Below are positions 56,389-64,000 of a DNA stretch of 64,000 nt, piece by piece. The position numbers were made by a program, and so were the translations under genes. Source of the DNA: Saprospiraceae bacterium. GTDB lineage: Bacteria > Bacteroidota > Bacteroidia > Chitinophagales > Saprospiraceae. The stretch spans positions 62,001 through 126,000 of the forward strand of contig JALHQW010000013.1 in assembly GCA_022841745.1 (NCBI GenBank). The letters are read 5' to 3'. How positions within the stretch are numbered: the first letter of the stretch is position 1; each line of letters begins with the position of its first letter. The notes beneath the pieces were generated by a model. That model made no database searches and was not told where the DNA came from. It worked only from the letters and a program-made list of their open reading frames with translations.

Positions 56389-56700
56389 ATGATTAGCGTA
56401 TCCATTTATTATCCGAATGTTAGCGGCAGCCGTTTTGACCTCGAATATTATAAGGCAAAGCACCTGCCCATGATTGACCACTTGCTCAAACCGATGGGCC
56501 TCCAACAGGTGGTTGTCGAGCAGGGGATTGGCACACCCATACCAAGCGAGCCTGCACCTTACACGGTCGTCACCCGTTTGTTGTTCAATAATATTGAGGA
56601 AATGGAGATGGGCATGGGGCATTGCGGGGTTGCCCTGATGGATGATGTCGCAAATTTTTTCAACCATCGGCCTTTGGTGCAAATCAGCAGGATATTATAG
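56389..56700 (+). CDS. EthD-family protein
   Basis: 103 residues from ATG 56389 (MISVSIYYPNVSGSRFDLEY). The motif YYKAKHLPMIDHLLKPMGLQ and the ferredoxin-like alpha/beta pattern match EthD-type proteins, a dimeric barrel family whose role outside ether degradation is unclear. The frame open to 56326 has no better start. Confidence 0.8.
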   Translation: MISVSIYYPNVSGSRFDLEYYKAKHLPMIDHLLKPMGLQQVVVEQGIGTPIPSEPAPYTVVTRLLFNNIEEMEMGMGHCGVALMDDVANFFNHRPLVQISRIL

Positions 56701-56827
56701 CAATACAGAAAAATTGCGCCGATTTTGTTAAGCCTTTACTAGCAAGGGATTGTTAAATTTTAAGTGCCAATTGATTTGTAAAATGGCATGTGTTTTGAGT
56801 TTGGCATTACCAACAAACACTTAGACA

Positions 56828-58321
56828 ATGGTTTTGAGACGACTACTTTTAAAGACAATAGAGGCTTTCGACAATGCTTTCATCCATGAAAAGTTAAGGC
56901 ATTCTACCCTTCCCTATCGGAAAGCTCAGTTTTTCCTTTTCTTCCATCTTGTCATCATACTCATTTCTGCTACCTGCGCCATCACAGCTTTGCTGTCAGG
57001 CCAGATTACTAATGTACCCAATATTGAATTTGGGTTCGTGTGTACTGTTCTTTCGTTGATGTTCATCCGAAAGACTGGCAACCTGACCATCGGCGGAAAC
57101 CTGGTTGCCTTCATCTATGCAGTCATCGTGGGCGAGGCAGTCTCCCGTACTGGAGGGCTATACTCCGATAATCTATTGTGGCTAATGTTAGCCCCGCTAC
57201 TTGCTGCCATGCTCGCAGGCAGGGCTTCTGGGGTTGTGTGGCTGCTCGCACTTTTTGGCTATACTTATTACCAATATCAGCTGGAGACTGGCGGCCAATC
57301 GGTGTACAGGGACCAGTTGGCAAATTTTGACCACTCGTACTACCTTACCAGCTACCTACTCCTTTTTGGTTCCGTGAGTTTGATTGTTTACCTGTTCATG
57401 CATGCCTCGGAGCTGTTGACGAAGGAACTGTTCATCAGCAGAAACATTGCAAATCAGAAAGCAGAAGCCCTCCGTGAAGCCGAAAAGCTACTGATGGAGA
57501 AGAACCGGGAACTGGAAGAGTTTGCCTATGCTGCCACCCACGACCTCAAGGAGCCGCTCAGGATGATATATTCCTATTCTTCCATTCTGAACAAGCGGCT
57601 TGACAGCCAGCTCGACGATGCCTCCAAGGAGTACCTCAACTATGTTACCGACGGAGCCAAAAGGATGGACAAGATGTTGAACGATTTGATGGAATATGCC
57701 AAATCAGGGTCAACAGTGGGCAAGTTGGAAGAAGTTGACCTCAACAATGCGCTTTGCAAGGCTATCGCCAACCTGCAATCTCAAATTCAGGAAACTTCCT
57801 CCACCGTTGAAATGGACAATTTGCCCAAATTGCAGTGCTCCGAGACCCAACTAATGAGGCTGTTCCAAAACCTGATTGGCAACGCCATCAAGTTCCGCAG
57901 AAAGGACATACCCTTGAAGGTCGAAGTACGATACCAACAAACGGACGCTCAGACACACCGGCTCGTAATCAAGGACAATGGCATAGGAATACCAGAAGAG
58001 CACCGGGAGCGTGTGTTCAAAGTGTTCGAAAAACTCCACGCCAAATCAGAGTACGATGGCTCAGGCGTTGGACTTGCCTCTTGCAAAAAAATTGTCAACA
58101 GCCTCGGTGGTGAAATCACCGTGCTGCCACAATCTGAATGCGGCACGGCCTTTTGCATAGACCTGCCCATCAAAGGCATAGAGGCCAAGAAGCTGGCAAT
58201 AAATGAAGCTTCCAGCACGAAAATGAGCACGAAAACTAACCCGATGATGCCAATGGAAATGGAGGGCATGTCCATACTTGCCTCACTGCTGCGCAACGGC
58301 ATGGCCTCGGTCAAGCAATAA
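56828..58321 (+). CDS. membrane sensor histidine kinase
   Basis: 497 residues. Five or six transmembrane helices lie at ~35-200, then a coiled coil (NQKAEALREAEKLLMEKNRE), HisKA with the phospho-acceptor in THDLKEPLRMIYSY (~240), and HATPase (NLIGNAIKFRRK, DNGIGIP, GSGVGLASCKKIV). Typical of phytochrome-type kinases without a GAF/PHY input. No response regulator is adjacent, so the partner is unknown. Converges on the next gene with an 8-bp gap. Confidence 0.9.
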   Translation: MVLRRLLLKTIEAFDNAFIHEKLRHSTLPYRKAQFFLFFHLVIILISATCAITALLSGQITNVPNIEFGFVCTVLSLMFIRKTGNLTIGGNLVAFIYAVIVGEAVSRTGGLYSDNLLWLMLAPLLAAMLAGRASGVVWLLALFGYTYYQYQLETGGQSVYRDQLANFDHSYYLTSYLLLFGSVSLIVYLFMHASELLTKELFISRNIANQKAEALREAEKLLMEKNRELEEFAYAATHDLKEPLRMIYSYSSILNKRLDSQLDDASKEYLNYVTDGAKRMDKMLNDLMEYAKSGSTVGKLEEVDLNNALCKAIANLQSQIQETSSTVEMDNLPKLQCSETQLMRLFQNLIGNAIKFRRKDIPLKVEVRYQQTDAQTHRLVIKDNGIGIPEEHRERVFKVFEKLHAKSEYDGSGVGLASCKKIVNSLGGEITVLPQSECGTAFCIDLPIKGIEAKKLAINEASSTKMSTKTNPMMPMEMEGMSILASLLRNGMASVKQ

Positions 58322-58329
58322 CGCCGATA

Positions 58330-59727
58330 TCAAACTTGCCCCAAAAGCCATTCTTTCTCTCCAACATTCCTCGCTTCTTCTATCTCCGACCGCAGCAAGA
58401 CCCTGGCTTCTTTGTCGAATGGGTTTGTCTCCAACAGTTTCCTGGCAAACTGAATGGTGTTCAGGTAATTTTCCCGGTGATAGCCCAGTTCCTTTTTGCG
58501 CCGCAAGAAGGTCTTGAAGGCCACCAAATGCGCTTCCAACAGGTCGGTCTCATCCAACTCGAAATAGATTTTCAATTGCAGCGTCTTGGCGGCAAGGTTC
58601 AGCAGCAAGTCTTTGTACTCGGCCTTTTGCAGTAACGGCAGCGCAGCGTCAAACTGCTTGCGCTCGTAGGCGAGGCGGGCCAGGTTGAAGCTAAATACAC
58701 TTTCCTGATAGGGTGCCGCCAATTTATCACGGTAAGCTTGGATGAACCGCTCCACCCACTCGTACTCCCGCATCACCAGGCCGCTGGTCACGGCGTTCTG
58801 GTAGGTATAGCGGCTCAGTTCGCCATCGGTGAGGAAGTAGCCAAGGCGCAGTCCGTTTTTATAAAAATCGAACTGGTCGCTGAGGTAGGCCGGGTTGCCA
58901 GCATTGTAGCGCCTGATGCAGAAGTTGATGGCGAGGATGTACAGGTCGCTCACCTCCTCCATGGGAAACAGCCCACCATGCTCCAACACCAATGCCTTGA
59001 ATTTTTGGAAAAAAGCAGGCTCGTCGGGGTTCGTTAGCGCCCTATAGCAAAAATAATAGACAGCGATTGCTGATGTTTTGAGCGCTTTGCTTTGCTCCGC
59101 AAAACGGAGGGCGTCGTCGAGAAGGCCAAAGTCATAGCTGGTGTTGGAGACGGCCTCGTGGGAGAGCAGGAAGCAGGCCTGCCAGAGTTTTCGTGCCAAG
59201 AAAGCAGTGTCAAGTTCATCGGAAAACGCCTGTAATTGCTGCGCATTCACTTCCCGAAGGTCGAAGGAGTTCCGGTATTTTTCGAGCGTAGCGAGGTATT
59301 TGTATTGGTAAAAATCTGCATTGCGCAGCGGCTGGTTTTCAAGTTGCTCCGCAACATCGGCGGCAGTTTGGGCAAAATGCGCCGCCAATTTTCGCTTGCG
59401 CAACACCTGCCCAAGCGCCATGAGCGGCTGCACCCCATCTGCCAAAAACGCCTGCACAGCAAGGAACTGCCCCGCCAACTGGTATAACTGGCTCATCAGC
59501 ATCCGCAGCCGATGGTCGTCGAACGGGTCATTGGGGAAAACCGCGGAGTAGGCGGCTTCCTTTTCCGGCACGGGCTTTCCGCTTTTCAAGTATATTTCCA
59601 GCCACTCGAACAGCAACGAGGTCTCGGCACGGCGGCTGAAATAGGGCGATTGCAGGTATCGCCGAAAGTCCCGCATTTCCAGCTTTGAAAAGCTGCGGAG
59701 CAATTGCACAAGCCGTGATTTTTCCAC
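58330..59727 (-). CDS. lineage-type helical-repeat protein (paralogue of 31606-33192)
   Basis: 465 residues, cytoplasmic, almost all helical. The N-terminus has LVQLLRSFSKLEMRDFRRYL then QSPYF; the middle holds TPR-like pairs (FNLARLAYERKQFDAALPLL); it ends ARNVGEKEWLLGQV. It shares its opening motif and overall plan with the 528-residue protein at 31606. Function unknown. Confidence 0.75.
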   Translation of the reverse strand: MEKSRLVQLLRSFSKLEMRDFRRYLQSPYFSRRAETSLLFEWLEIYLKSGKPVPEKEAAYSAVFPNDPFDDHRLRMLMSQLYQLAGQFLAVQAFLADGVQPLMALGQVLRKRKLAAHFAQTAADVAEQLENQPLRNADFYQYKYLATLEKYRNSFDLREVNAQQLQAFSDELDTAFLARKLWQACFLLSHEAVSNTSYDFGLLDDALRFAEQSKALKTSAIAVYYFCYRALTNPDEPAFFQKFKALVLEHGGLFPMEEVSDLYILAINFCIRRYNAGNPAYLSDQFDFYKNGLRLGYFLTDGELSRYTYQNAVTSGLVMREYEWVERFIQAYRDKLAAPYQESVFSFNLARLAYERKQFDAALPLLQKAEYKDLLLNLAAKTLQLKIYFELDETDLLEAHLVAFKTFLRRKKELGYHRENYLNTIQFARKLLETNPFDKEARVLLRSEIEEARNVGEKEWLLGQV

Positions 59728-60170
59728 AGGATTTGATTTTTATGGTTTTATTGAGAAAAAAAGTGCAGCATTTTGCTTGATTTTCAAAGACAAAATTAGT
59801 CATAATAACTCAGCAAAGGCTTTCGTAGAATAATTAAAATGCTTCTTTTACTCAAAGACAAAACCACTAAAATGTTTTTGCCCGACAGCAACTGTTGCTA
59901 CACTTTTGTAACGTCAAAAGAATCAATTGGCCAACAGCGCCACCCAAGCCCACAAACCAAGATCCTAAAAACCAAAAACTTGAGCCCCTGAACCCAAAAT
60001 CCCCCGGCACCGAAGTCATTTGGTTCTTTTGACTCTAAACCATTGACTTTCAACCTAATCCGGCAAAAGGAAAGCACAAAGAGGGCCATCAAGGCAAGCC
60101 ATTCGTTGACGCCCGATGCCCCCACTTTTTACTTTATCCTTTTTACTTTTTACTTAAAATAATTCGTCCC
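59728..60170. other. intergenic stretch, 443 bp
   Basis: No gene seen. Near its right end, 60122-60156 holds a TTTTTACTTT-type tandem run like the right arm of the hairpin downstream of rpoC, with only a weak complementary partner around 60060-60085. Promoter of the T9SS gene likely here; not placed. Confidence 0.5.
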
Positions 60171-62504
60171 ATGTGTCCGAATCTACTTAAAAGCCTAAAA
60201 ATGAAAATGAGCCTCGTGCTCTTGCTGGCCGTCGCAGCTATACAGCTGGGCTGGTCGCAGCAGACCTACACGGTGTCAGGCACCATCACCACCGAGGATG
60301 GCACTCCCATGCCGGGTGTGGAGGTTTTCTCTGGCAACGCTAATGTGCCAGTAGTTTATACCAATTCAGATGGCCAGTATCAAATTGTACTCACGGAGGG
60401 GAGTGATGCCGTGATTAGTCCATTCAATGACAACGATCCAATCAATGGTGTGTCAACTTTTGATTTTGTCCTGATTGGAAAACATATGGAGGGAGTGACG
60501 CTTTTGAGTTCACCTTATAAAATGATTGCAGCGGATGTTGACAACTCAGAAGAAATAGACTCATTGGATATACTTGCAATATACAACGCTATACTATGGA
60601 TCAACCCCGGTTTCCCGAACAACACCTCATGGCGATTCGTCGATGCCGATTTCAACTTCCCCAACCCTAGCAACCCATTCGAATCACCATTCCCAGAGGT
60701 CATCGCCATCAGCGACATTTCCAGTGATGTGACTGGCCTCGACTTCATCGCCGTCAAAGTTGGCGATGTAAATGGCACAAGCATTGCTGGCGCATTCTGG
60801 ACTTCATCCATCAGGGGGAAAGTATTTTTCGACCAAGACGAAACCTGCACCCAAACCAACGGCGACACACCGCTTGCTAATTGGAATGTGGTCGCAACAG
60901 GCACCAATGGTAGTTTTTACGGCAACACTGATGGTGCGGGCAACTATTCTATCGCCTTATCACCGGGCACTTATGATGTATCAGTGTTTCAGGAGAACAG
61001 CCTATGGTCACCCTGCACCGCAACCGTTCCCAATGTGACCGTAGCCCAATACGCAGCCTCCACAGTGGACTTTGCGCAGCAGGCCGTAGCGGATTGCCCC
61101 GCAATGGAGCTTAACCTCTCCACATGGTTTTTGCGCCGCTGTTTCTCAAACAGCTACACCGTCAACTATTGCAACCAAGGTACCGTCACGGCCACCAACG
61201 CCTCCGTGGAAGTCACGCTCGACCCCTATTTCATCAATGTGACCAGCAGCATACCCTGGGCTTCCGTGAATGGCAACACCTATACTTTCAACATTGGAAA
61301 CGTGGCACCGGGCGAGTGCGGGTATTTCGGTATCCAATTCGTGGTGAGTTGCGATGCAAACCTCAACCAGGCCCACTGCACCAGCGCTCATGTTTATCCT
61401 GATTCATCCTGTGTGCAGCCCAATGCACTATGGAGCGGTGCCGACCTGTTGGTCACAGGCGAATGCGTCGGCGATGACGTGGTCTTCACCATCACCAACA
61501 TCGGCGACGACATGACGGAGCCAGTTGAATACGTGATAATTGAGGACATCATGATTCAAATGACAGCCGACGTGCAACTCCCTGCGGGCGAGTCCCAGAC
61601 CGTCACCGTACCCGCCAACGGCTCCACTTGGCGCCTGGAAACCGATGAAGCGGCCTACCATCCGCTCGAAACCTTTGCCAGCGCAACGATTGAGGGATGC
61701 CCGGACGGCTTCAACCCCATGAGCTATGGATTCTTCAACTTATTCCCGATGCCCGACGAGGCACCTTTCGAGGACATTGACTGCCGGGAAAATATCGGCA
61801 GCTTCGATCCCAATGACAAAAAGGGCTACCCGCTCGGCGTGGGCGAGCAGCGCTTCATCGAGCCAGGCCAGCCCCTCGACTACCTCATCCGATTCCAGAA
61901 CACGGGCACCGACACGGCCTTCAATATCATCGTGATTGATTCGCTACCACAAACGGTTGACCCAGCTTCCATCAAGCTACTTGGCAGCAGCCATCCAATG
62001 ACCTTCGTGCTTGGCGACAGGGGCGTGGCAAGGTTCATTTTCAACAATATCATGCTGCCCGACAGCAACGTGAACGAGGCGCTTTCCCATGGTTTCGTGA
62101 AGTTCAGCATCGCCCAAAAAACGGGGTTGGAACTTGGTACCACCATCGAAAATGAGGCGGAAATCTATTTCGACTTCAATGAGGCCATCGTGACCAACCG
62201 CACGCTGCATACCCTTGGCGTCGAGTTCTTGGAGGTTTCTGCTACGCAAACACAAGTAAAAGGCGTAGAAATGGAGGTGTTCCCCAATCCTACAATGGCC
62301 ATCGCTAATTTCCGATTCAAAGGACTTGAACTGCGAGACGGGCTGCTCACCGTCCTCGACCAACAAGGCCGCCCCGTCAGCGCTACACCGTTCACGGGCA
62401 CGACCTGCCAATTCGACGGCACGTGCTTGGCAAGCGGGGTCTATTTCTTTAAAATTGAAGACGCTGGCAAAGGCATTGCCACTGGTAAACTGTTAGTGAA
62501 GTAA
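60171..62504 (+). CDS. T9SS type-A secreted protein with dockerin-like module
   Basis: 777 residues. A signal peptide is clear (MKMSLVLLLAVAAIQLGWSQ starting at ATG 60201; the frame opens at ATG 60171). Then a carboxypeptidase-regulatory-like domain (YTVSGTITTEDGTPMPGVEV), a calcium-site/dockerin-like segment (ADVDNSEEIDSLDILAIYNA ... VGDVNGTS), a second regulatory-like repeat, and DUF11-like sandwich domains (FDPNDKKGYPLGVGEQRFIE, LIRFQNTGTDTAFNIIVIDS). A type-A sorting tail ends in VFPNPTMAIANFRFKGL and GKLLVK. Probable surface or secreted adhesin. Confidence 0.9.
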   Translation: MCPNLLKSLKMKMSLVLLLAVAAIQLGWSQQTYTVSGTITTEDGTPMPGVEVFSGNANVPVVYTNSDGQYQIVLTEGSDAVISPFNDNDPINGVSTFDFVLIGKHMEGVTLLSSPYKMIAADVDNSEEIDSLDILAIYNAILWINPGFPNNTSWRFVDADFNFPNPSNPFESPFPEVIAISDISSDVTGLDFIAVKVGDVNGTSIAGAFWTSSIRGKVFFDQDETCTQTNGDTPLANWNVVATGTNGSFYGNTDGAGNYSIALSPGTYDVSVFQENSLWSPCTATVPNVTVAQYAASTVDFAQQAVADCPAMELNLSTWFLRRCFSNSYTVNYCNQGTVTATNASVEVTLDPYFINVTSSIPWASVNGNTYTFNIGNVAPGECGYFGIQFVVSCDANLNQAHCTSAHVYPDSSCVQPNALWSGADLLVTGECVGDDVVFTITNIGDDMTEPVEYVIIEDIMIQMTADVQLPAGESQTVTVPANGSTWRLETDEAAYHPLETFASATIEGCPDGFNPMSYGFFNLFPMPDEAPFEDIDCRENIGSFDPNDKKGYPLGVGEQRFIEPGQPLDYLIRFQNTGTDTAFNIIVIDSLPQTVDPASIKLLGSSHPMTFVLGDRGVARFIFNNIMLPDSNVNEALSHGFVKFSIAQKTGLELGTTIENEAEIYFDFNEAIVTNRTLHTLGVEFLEVSATQTQVKGVEMEVFPNPTMAIANFRFKGLELRDGLLTVLDQQGRPVSATPFTGTTCQFDGTCLASGVYFFKIEDAGKGIATGKLLVK

Positions 62505-62524
62505 GTTGGCTTTATCCCATCAAC

Positions 62525-62560
62525 AAAAAGCCGGGCGCTGTGTGCGCCCGGCTTTTCTTT
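62525..62560. terminator. bidirectional terminator
   Basis: AAAAGCCGGGCGC / GCGCCCGGCTTTT, perfect stem with a 5-base loop, A/T runs on both sides, between the convergent T9SS and LytTR genes. Confidence 0.9.
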
Positions 62561-63324
62561 TATCCTTCCATGATTCTCCGCACCAATTCATCCTTCCGCT
62601 GGTTCGACACCATGATTTCCTGCCCGTTCTCCAGGATGACCGAGCCACCCTTGCCTTTGATGTACCGCTTCACGTATTCCAAGTTGACGATGTGCGAGCG
62701 GTGTACCCGGCAGAAGCCGAAGGGTTCCAGCAGTGGTTCGTAATATTTCAAATGCCTGCAAATCAACGACTTGCGGCCATCGGTGAAATGGAAGCAGGTG
62801 AAATTGTCCTCCGCTTCGCAATACAGCACATCGGACATGCGCACCACGTCGAAACCTTCCAGTAGGGGCAACACGAGCTTGCGGTTCTGGCCCGCCGTGT
62901 TCTGTGCGGCCATGTTCTCCAGCAGGATTTTAGCCCTTACCAACTGCTCTTTTTGCGACAGCAGCACGGCCACATGCGCCACGGCTTTTTCGAGTTCCTC
63001 GATGTCAACGGGCTTCAACAGGTAGTGCGCCGCACTGAGGTTGAACGCCTGCACGGCATATTGGCTATAAGCGGTGATGAAGATGATTTCAAAATCAATA
63101 TGCTCCCCGAACTGTTCCAGCAGGTCGAAGGCCGTGCCATGCGGCATCTCGATGTCGAGGAAGATGAGCTGTGGCCGCAGCTTGAGGATGGCCGCCCGTG
63201 CCTCGATGATGTTGGCGCACTCGCCCACTAGCTGCACTTGGGGGCAATACCTGCCAACGTAGCTGCGGAGGGTACTGCGGCTGTCGAGTTCGTCGTCAAT
63301 GATGAGGGCGGAGATGGGTTGCAT
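62560..63324 (-). CDS. LytTR-family response regulator
   Basis: 254 residues from ATG 63324 (MQPISALIIDDELDSR), the usual length of the family; upstream in-frame codons to 63597 are non-homologous and cross a remnant on the other strand. Receiver with the phospho-acceptor in LIFLDIEMPHG and FITAYSQYAVQAF; LytTR DNA-binding domain (LYCEAEDNFTCFHFTDGR, CRVHRSHIVNLEYVKRYIKG). Its usual sensor, a LytS-like kinase, seems to survive only as the scrap at 63709-63780. Confidence 0.92.
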   Translation of the reverse strand: MQPISALIIDDELDSRSTLRSYVGRYCPQVQLVGECANIIEARAAILKLRPQLIFLDIEMPHGTAFDLLEQFGEHIDFEIIFITAYSQYAVQAFNLSAAHYLLKPVDIEELEKAVAHVAVLLSQKEQLVRAKILLENMAAQNTAGQNRKLVLPLLEGFDVVRMSDVLYCEAEDNFTCFHFTDGRKSLICRHLKYYEPLLEPFGFCRVHRSHIVNLEYVKRYIKGKGGSVILENGQEIMVSNQRKDELVRRIMEG

Positions 63325-63393
63325 ATTCAGGTTGAAGTATTTGGACAAATTTAGGGACTGCCAGGTTGTGTGGCCTAAATTTTTCAAACCGAC

Positions 63394-63579
63394 ATGGACC
63401 GCTTTAAAAAACTCCTCCCGCAGCAATTGGGCAGGGTGGTTTTCGGCAAAAAAATCGAGGAGGGAACGCACAGTTTCCAGCTTGATTTGGCGGGTCAAAA
63501 CATCAGCAGCGGCGAGTATTTCGTTCGGGTCGTCAGTGCGGGCGGCATCGTTACGAGGATGTTGGTTGTGTCGAAATAA
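63394..63579 (+). pseudogene. orphan T9SS type-A sorting-domain fragment
   Basis: The frame reads GTHSFQLDLAGQNISSGEYF then VRVVSAGGIVTRMLVVSK and stops: the last ~50 residues of a type-A sorting domain. A stop lies six codons before its ATG and no body of a secreted protein precedes it. It lies antisense to the region just upstream of the LytTR gene. Confidence 0.6.
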
Positions 63580-63600
63580 GTACATCCGAACGCACAAAAC

Positions 63601-63664
63601 ACAAGGTCGTCGAGGTTTGAAACCTCGACGACCTTGTTAGTTTTCCTGCCTACCGGCAGGCAGG
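63601..63664. repeat. 37-bp perfect palindrome plus a second short one
   Basis: ACAAGGTCGTCGAGGTTT and its exact complement around a single G (63601-63637). Immediately after comes CCTGCCTACCGGCAGGCAGG (63645-63664), a second inverted repeat. Confidence 0.85.
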
Positions 63665-63708
63665 CAATTTCCTCAATTTACTTGCGAATCTTCGATTTCC
63701 AATTCCCC

Positions 63709-63780
63709 TCACCCCACCGGAACCCGCAATACCACCCTTGTCCCCACATCCTCTGCTGCCTGGTCGAGGTCGCTGTCCAA
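63709..63780 (-). pseudogene. C-terminal scrap of a histidine kinase
   Basis: About 23 codons: DSDLDQAAEDVGTRVVLRVPVG then stop at 63709-63711. The GTRVVLRVPV end is typical of LytS-like kinases. An in-frame stop lies directly upstream, so the rest is absent. Short, hence modest confidence. Confidence 0.4.
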
Positions 63781-64000
63781 TCACGGCACCTGCCTTTTCC
63801 CCCACCAATTCGCCAGCAGCGACCCCGTAAAGTTCATCAGCGGCCCGAAGAGCACGGCAGCGAGGCCCATCGTGGCGATTTTGCCGAGCTTGAGTGCAAT
63901 GCCCGATGCGATGCCAGCATTTTGCAGCCCTACCTCGATGCTCACCGTGCGGCAGTCCTGTTCGTTCAGTCCGAAAAGGCGGGCGCTCCAGTAGCCGAGC
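63781..64000 (-). CDS. bile acid:sodium symporter (BASS) family, C-terminal part
   Basis: Runs off the right edge; 72 residues are visible: CRTVSIEVGLQNAGIASGIA, LAAVLFGPLMNFTGSLLANW, ending WWGKRQVP and TGA at 63781-63783. The IEVGLQNAGIA motif and final helices match BASS-family transporters of the inner membrane. Substrate cannot be told from this part. Confidence 0.8.
   Translation of the reverse strand, partial: LGYWSARLFGLNEQDCRTVSIEVGLQNAGIASGIALKLGKIATMGLAAVLFGPLMNFTGSLLANWWGKRQVP

Noticed and set aside
63325-63597. 91-residue N-terminal extension of the LytTR regulator
   Set aside because: The family starts at the receiver's first strand; the extension has no homology and lies opposite a sorting-domain fragment.

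Overview
The window looks like chromosome from a Bacteroidota bacterium, most likely a Saprospirales-type lineage. The basis is two type IX secretion (T9SS) C-terminal signal types, a PorP/SprF protein, a hybrid two-component propeller sensor, BACON domains, no clear Shine-Dalgarno sites, and typical Bacteroidota RpoB/RpoC. The lineage below phylum is inference.

Layout. 1-6.7 kb (all minus): a PEP/pyruvate-type dikinase cut by the left edge, a UbiA-like prenyltransferase, and small envelope genes. 7.0-15.9 kb: a 1478-residue hybrid sensor/AraC regulator and a 1377-residue SNF2 helicase. 16-31 kb: an accessory envelope region. It holds a CHAT protease remnant, a secreted PD40-caspase, an apparent operon (ECF sigma, TPR anti-sigma-like protein, caspase-fold protein lacking its His, T9SS type-B substrate, PorP/SprF), two uncharacterised envelope proteins, a 1378-residue T9SS type-A substrate with 330-bp internal repeats, and an outer-membrane barrel. 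31.6-38.6 kb: a lineage-type helical protein, an EAD-like/transmembrane/FGE-domain protein, and a decayed tandem array of lipoprotein genes, one carrying a frameshift and a 184-bp MITE-like insertion. 38.9-54.9 kb (minus): the conserved core xerC-hpf-tRNA(Thr,Tyr,Gly,Thr)-tuf-tRNA(Trp)-secE-nusG-rplKAJL-rpoBC. 55-64 kb: a frameshifted lipoprotein gene, an EthD protein, a histidine kinase, a second copy of the helical family, a T9SS type-A protein, a LytTR regulator between gene scraps, and the end of a bile-acid symporter-family gene.

The most unusual signals are: (i) nearly every gap in the core cluster holds a long imperfect hairpin whose arms are built from short degenerate repeats, with a different repeat in each gap; (ii) the sigma/anti-sigma/pseudo-caspase/T9SS/PorP operon beside caspase and CHAT genes; (iii) the EAD-like-TM-FGE protein, whose architecture recalls NTP-dependent conflict systems; (iv) the tandem lipoprotein array, whose broken copy can be rebuilt on paper by removing the MITE and one target-site duplication. 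Family assignments rest on motif recognition by eye; no database search was run.
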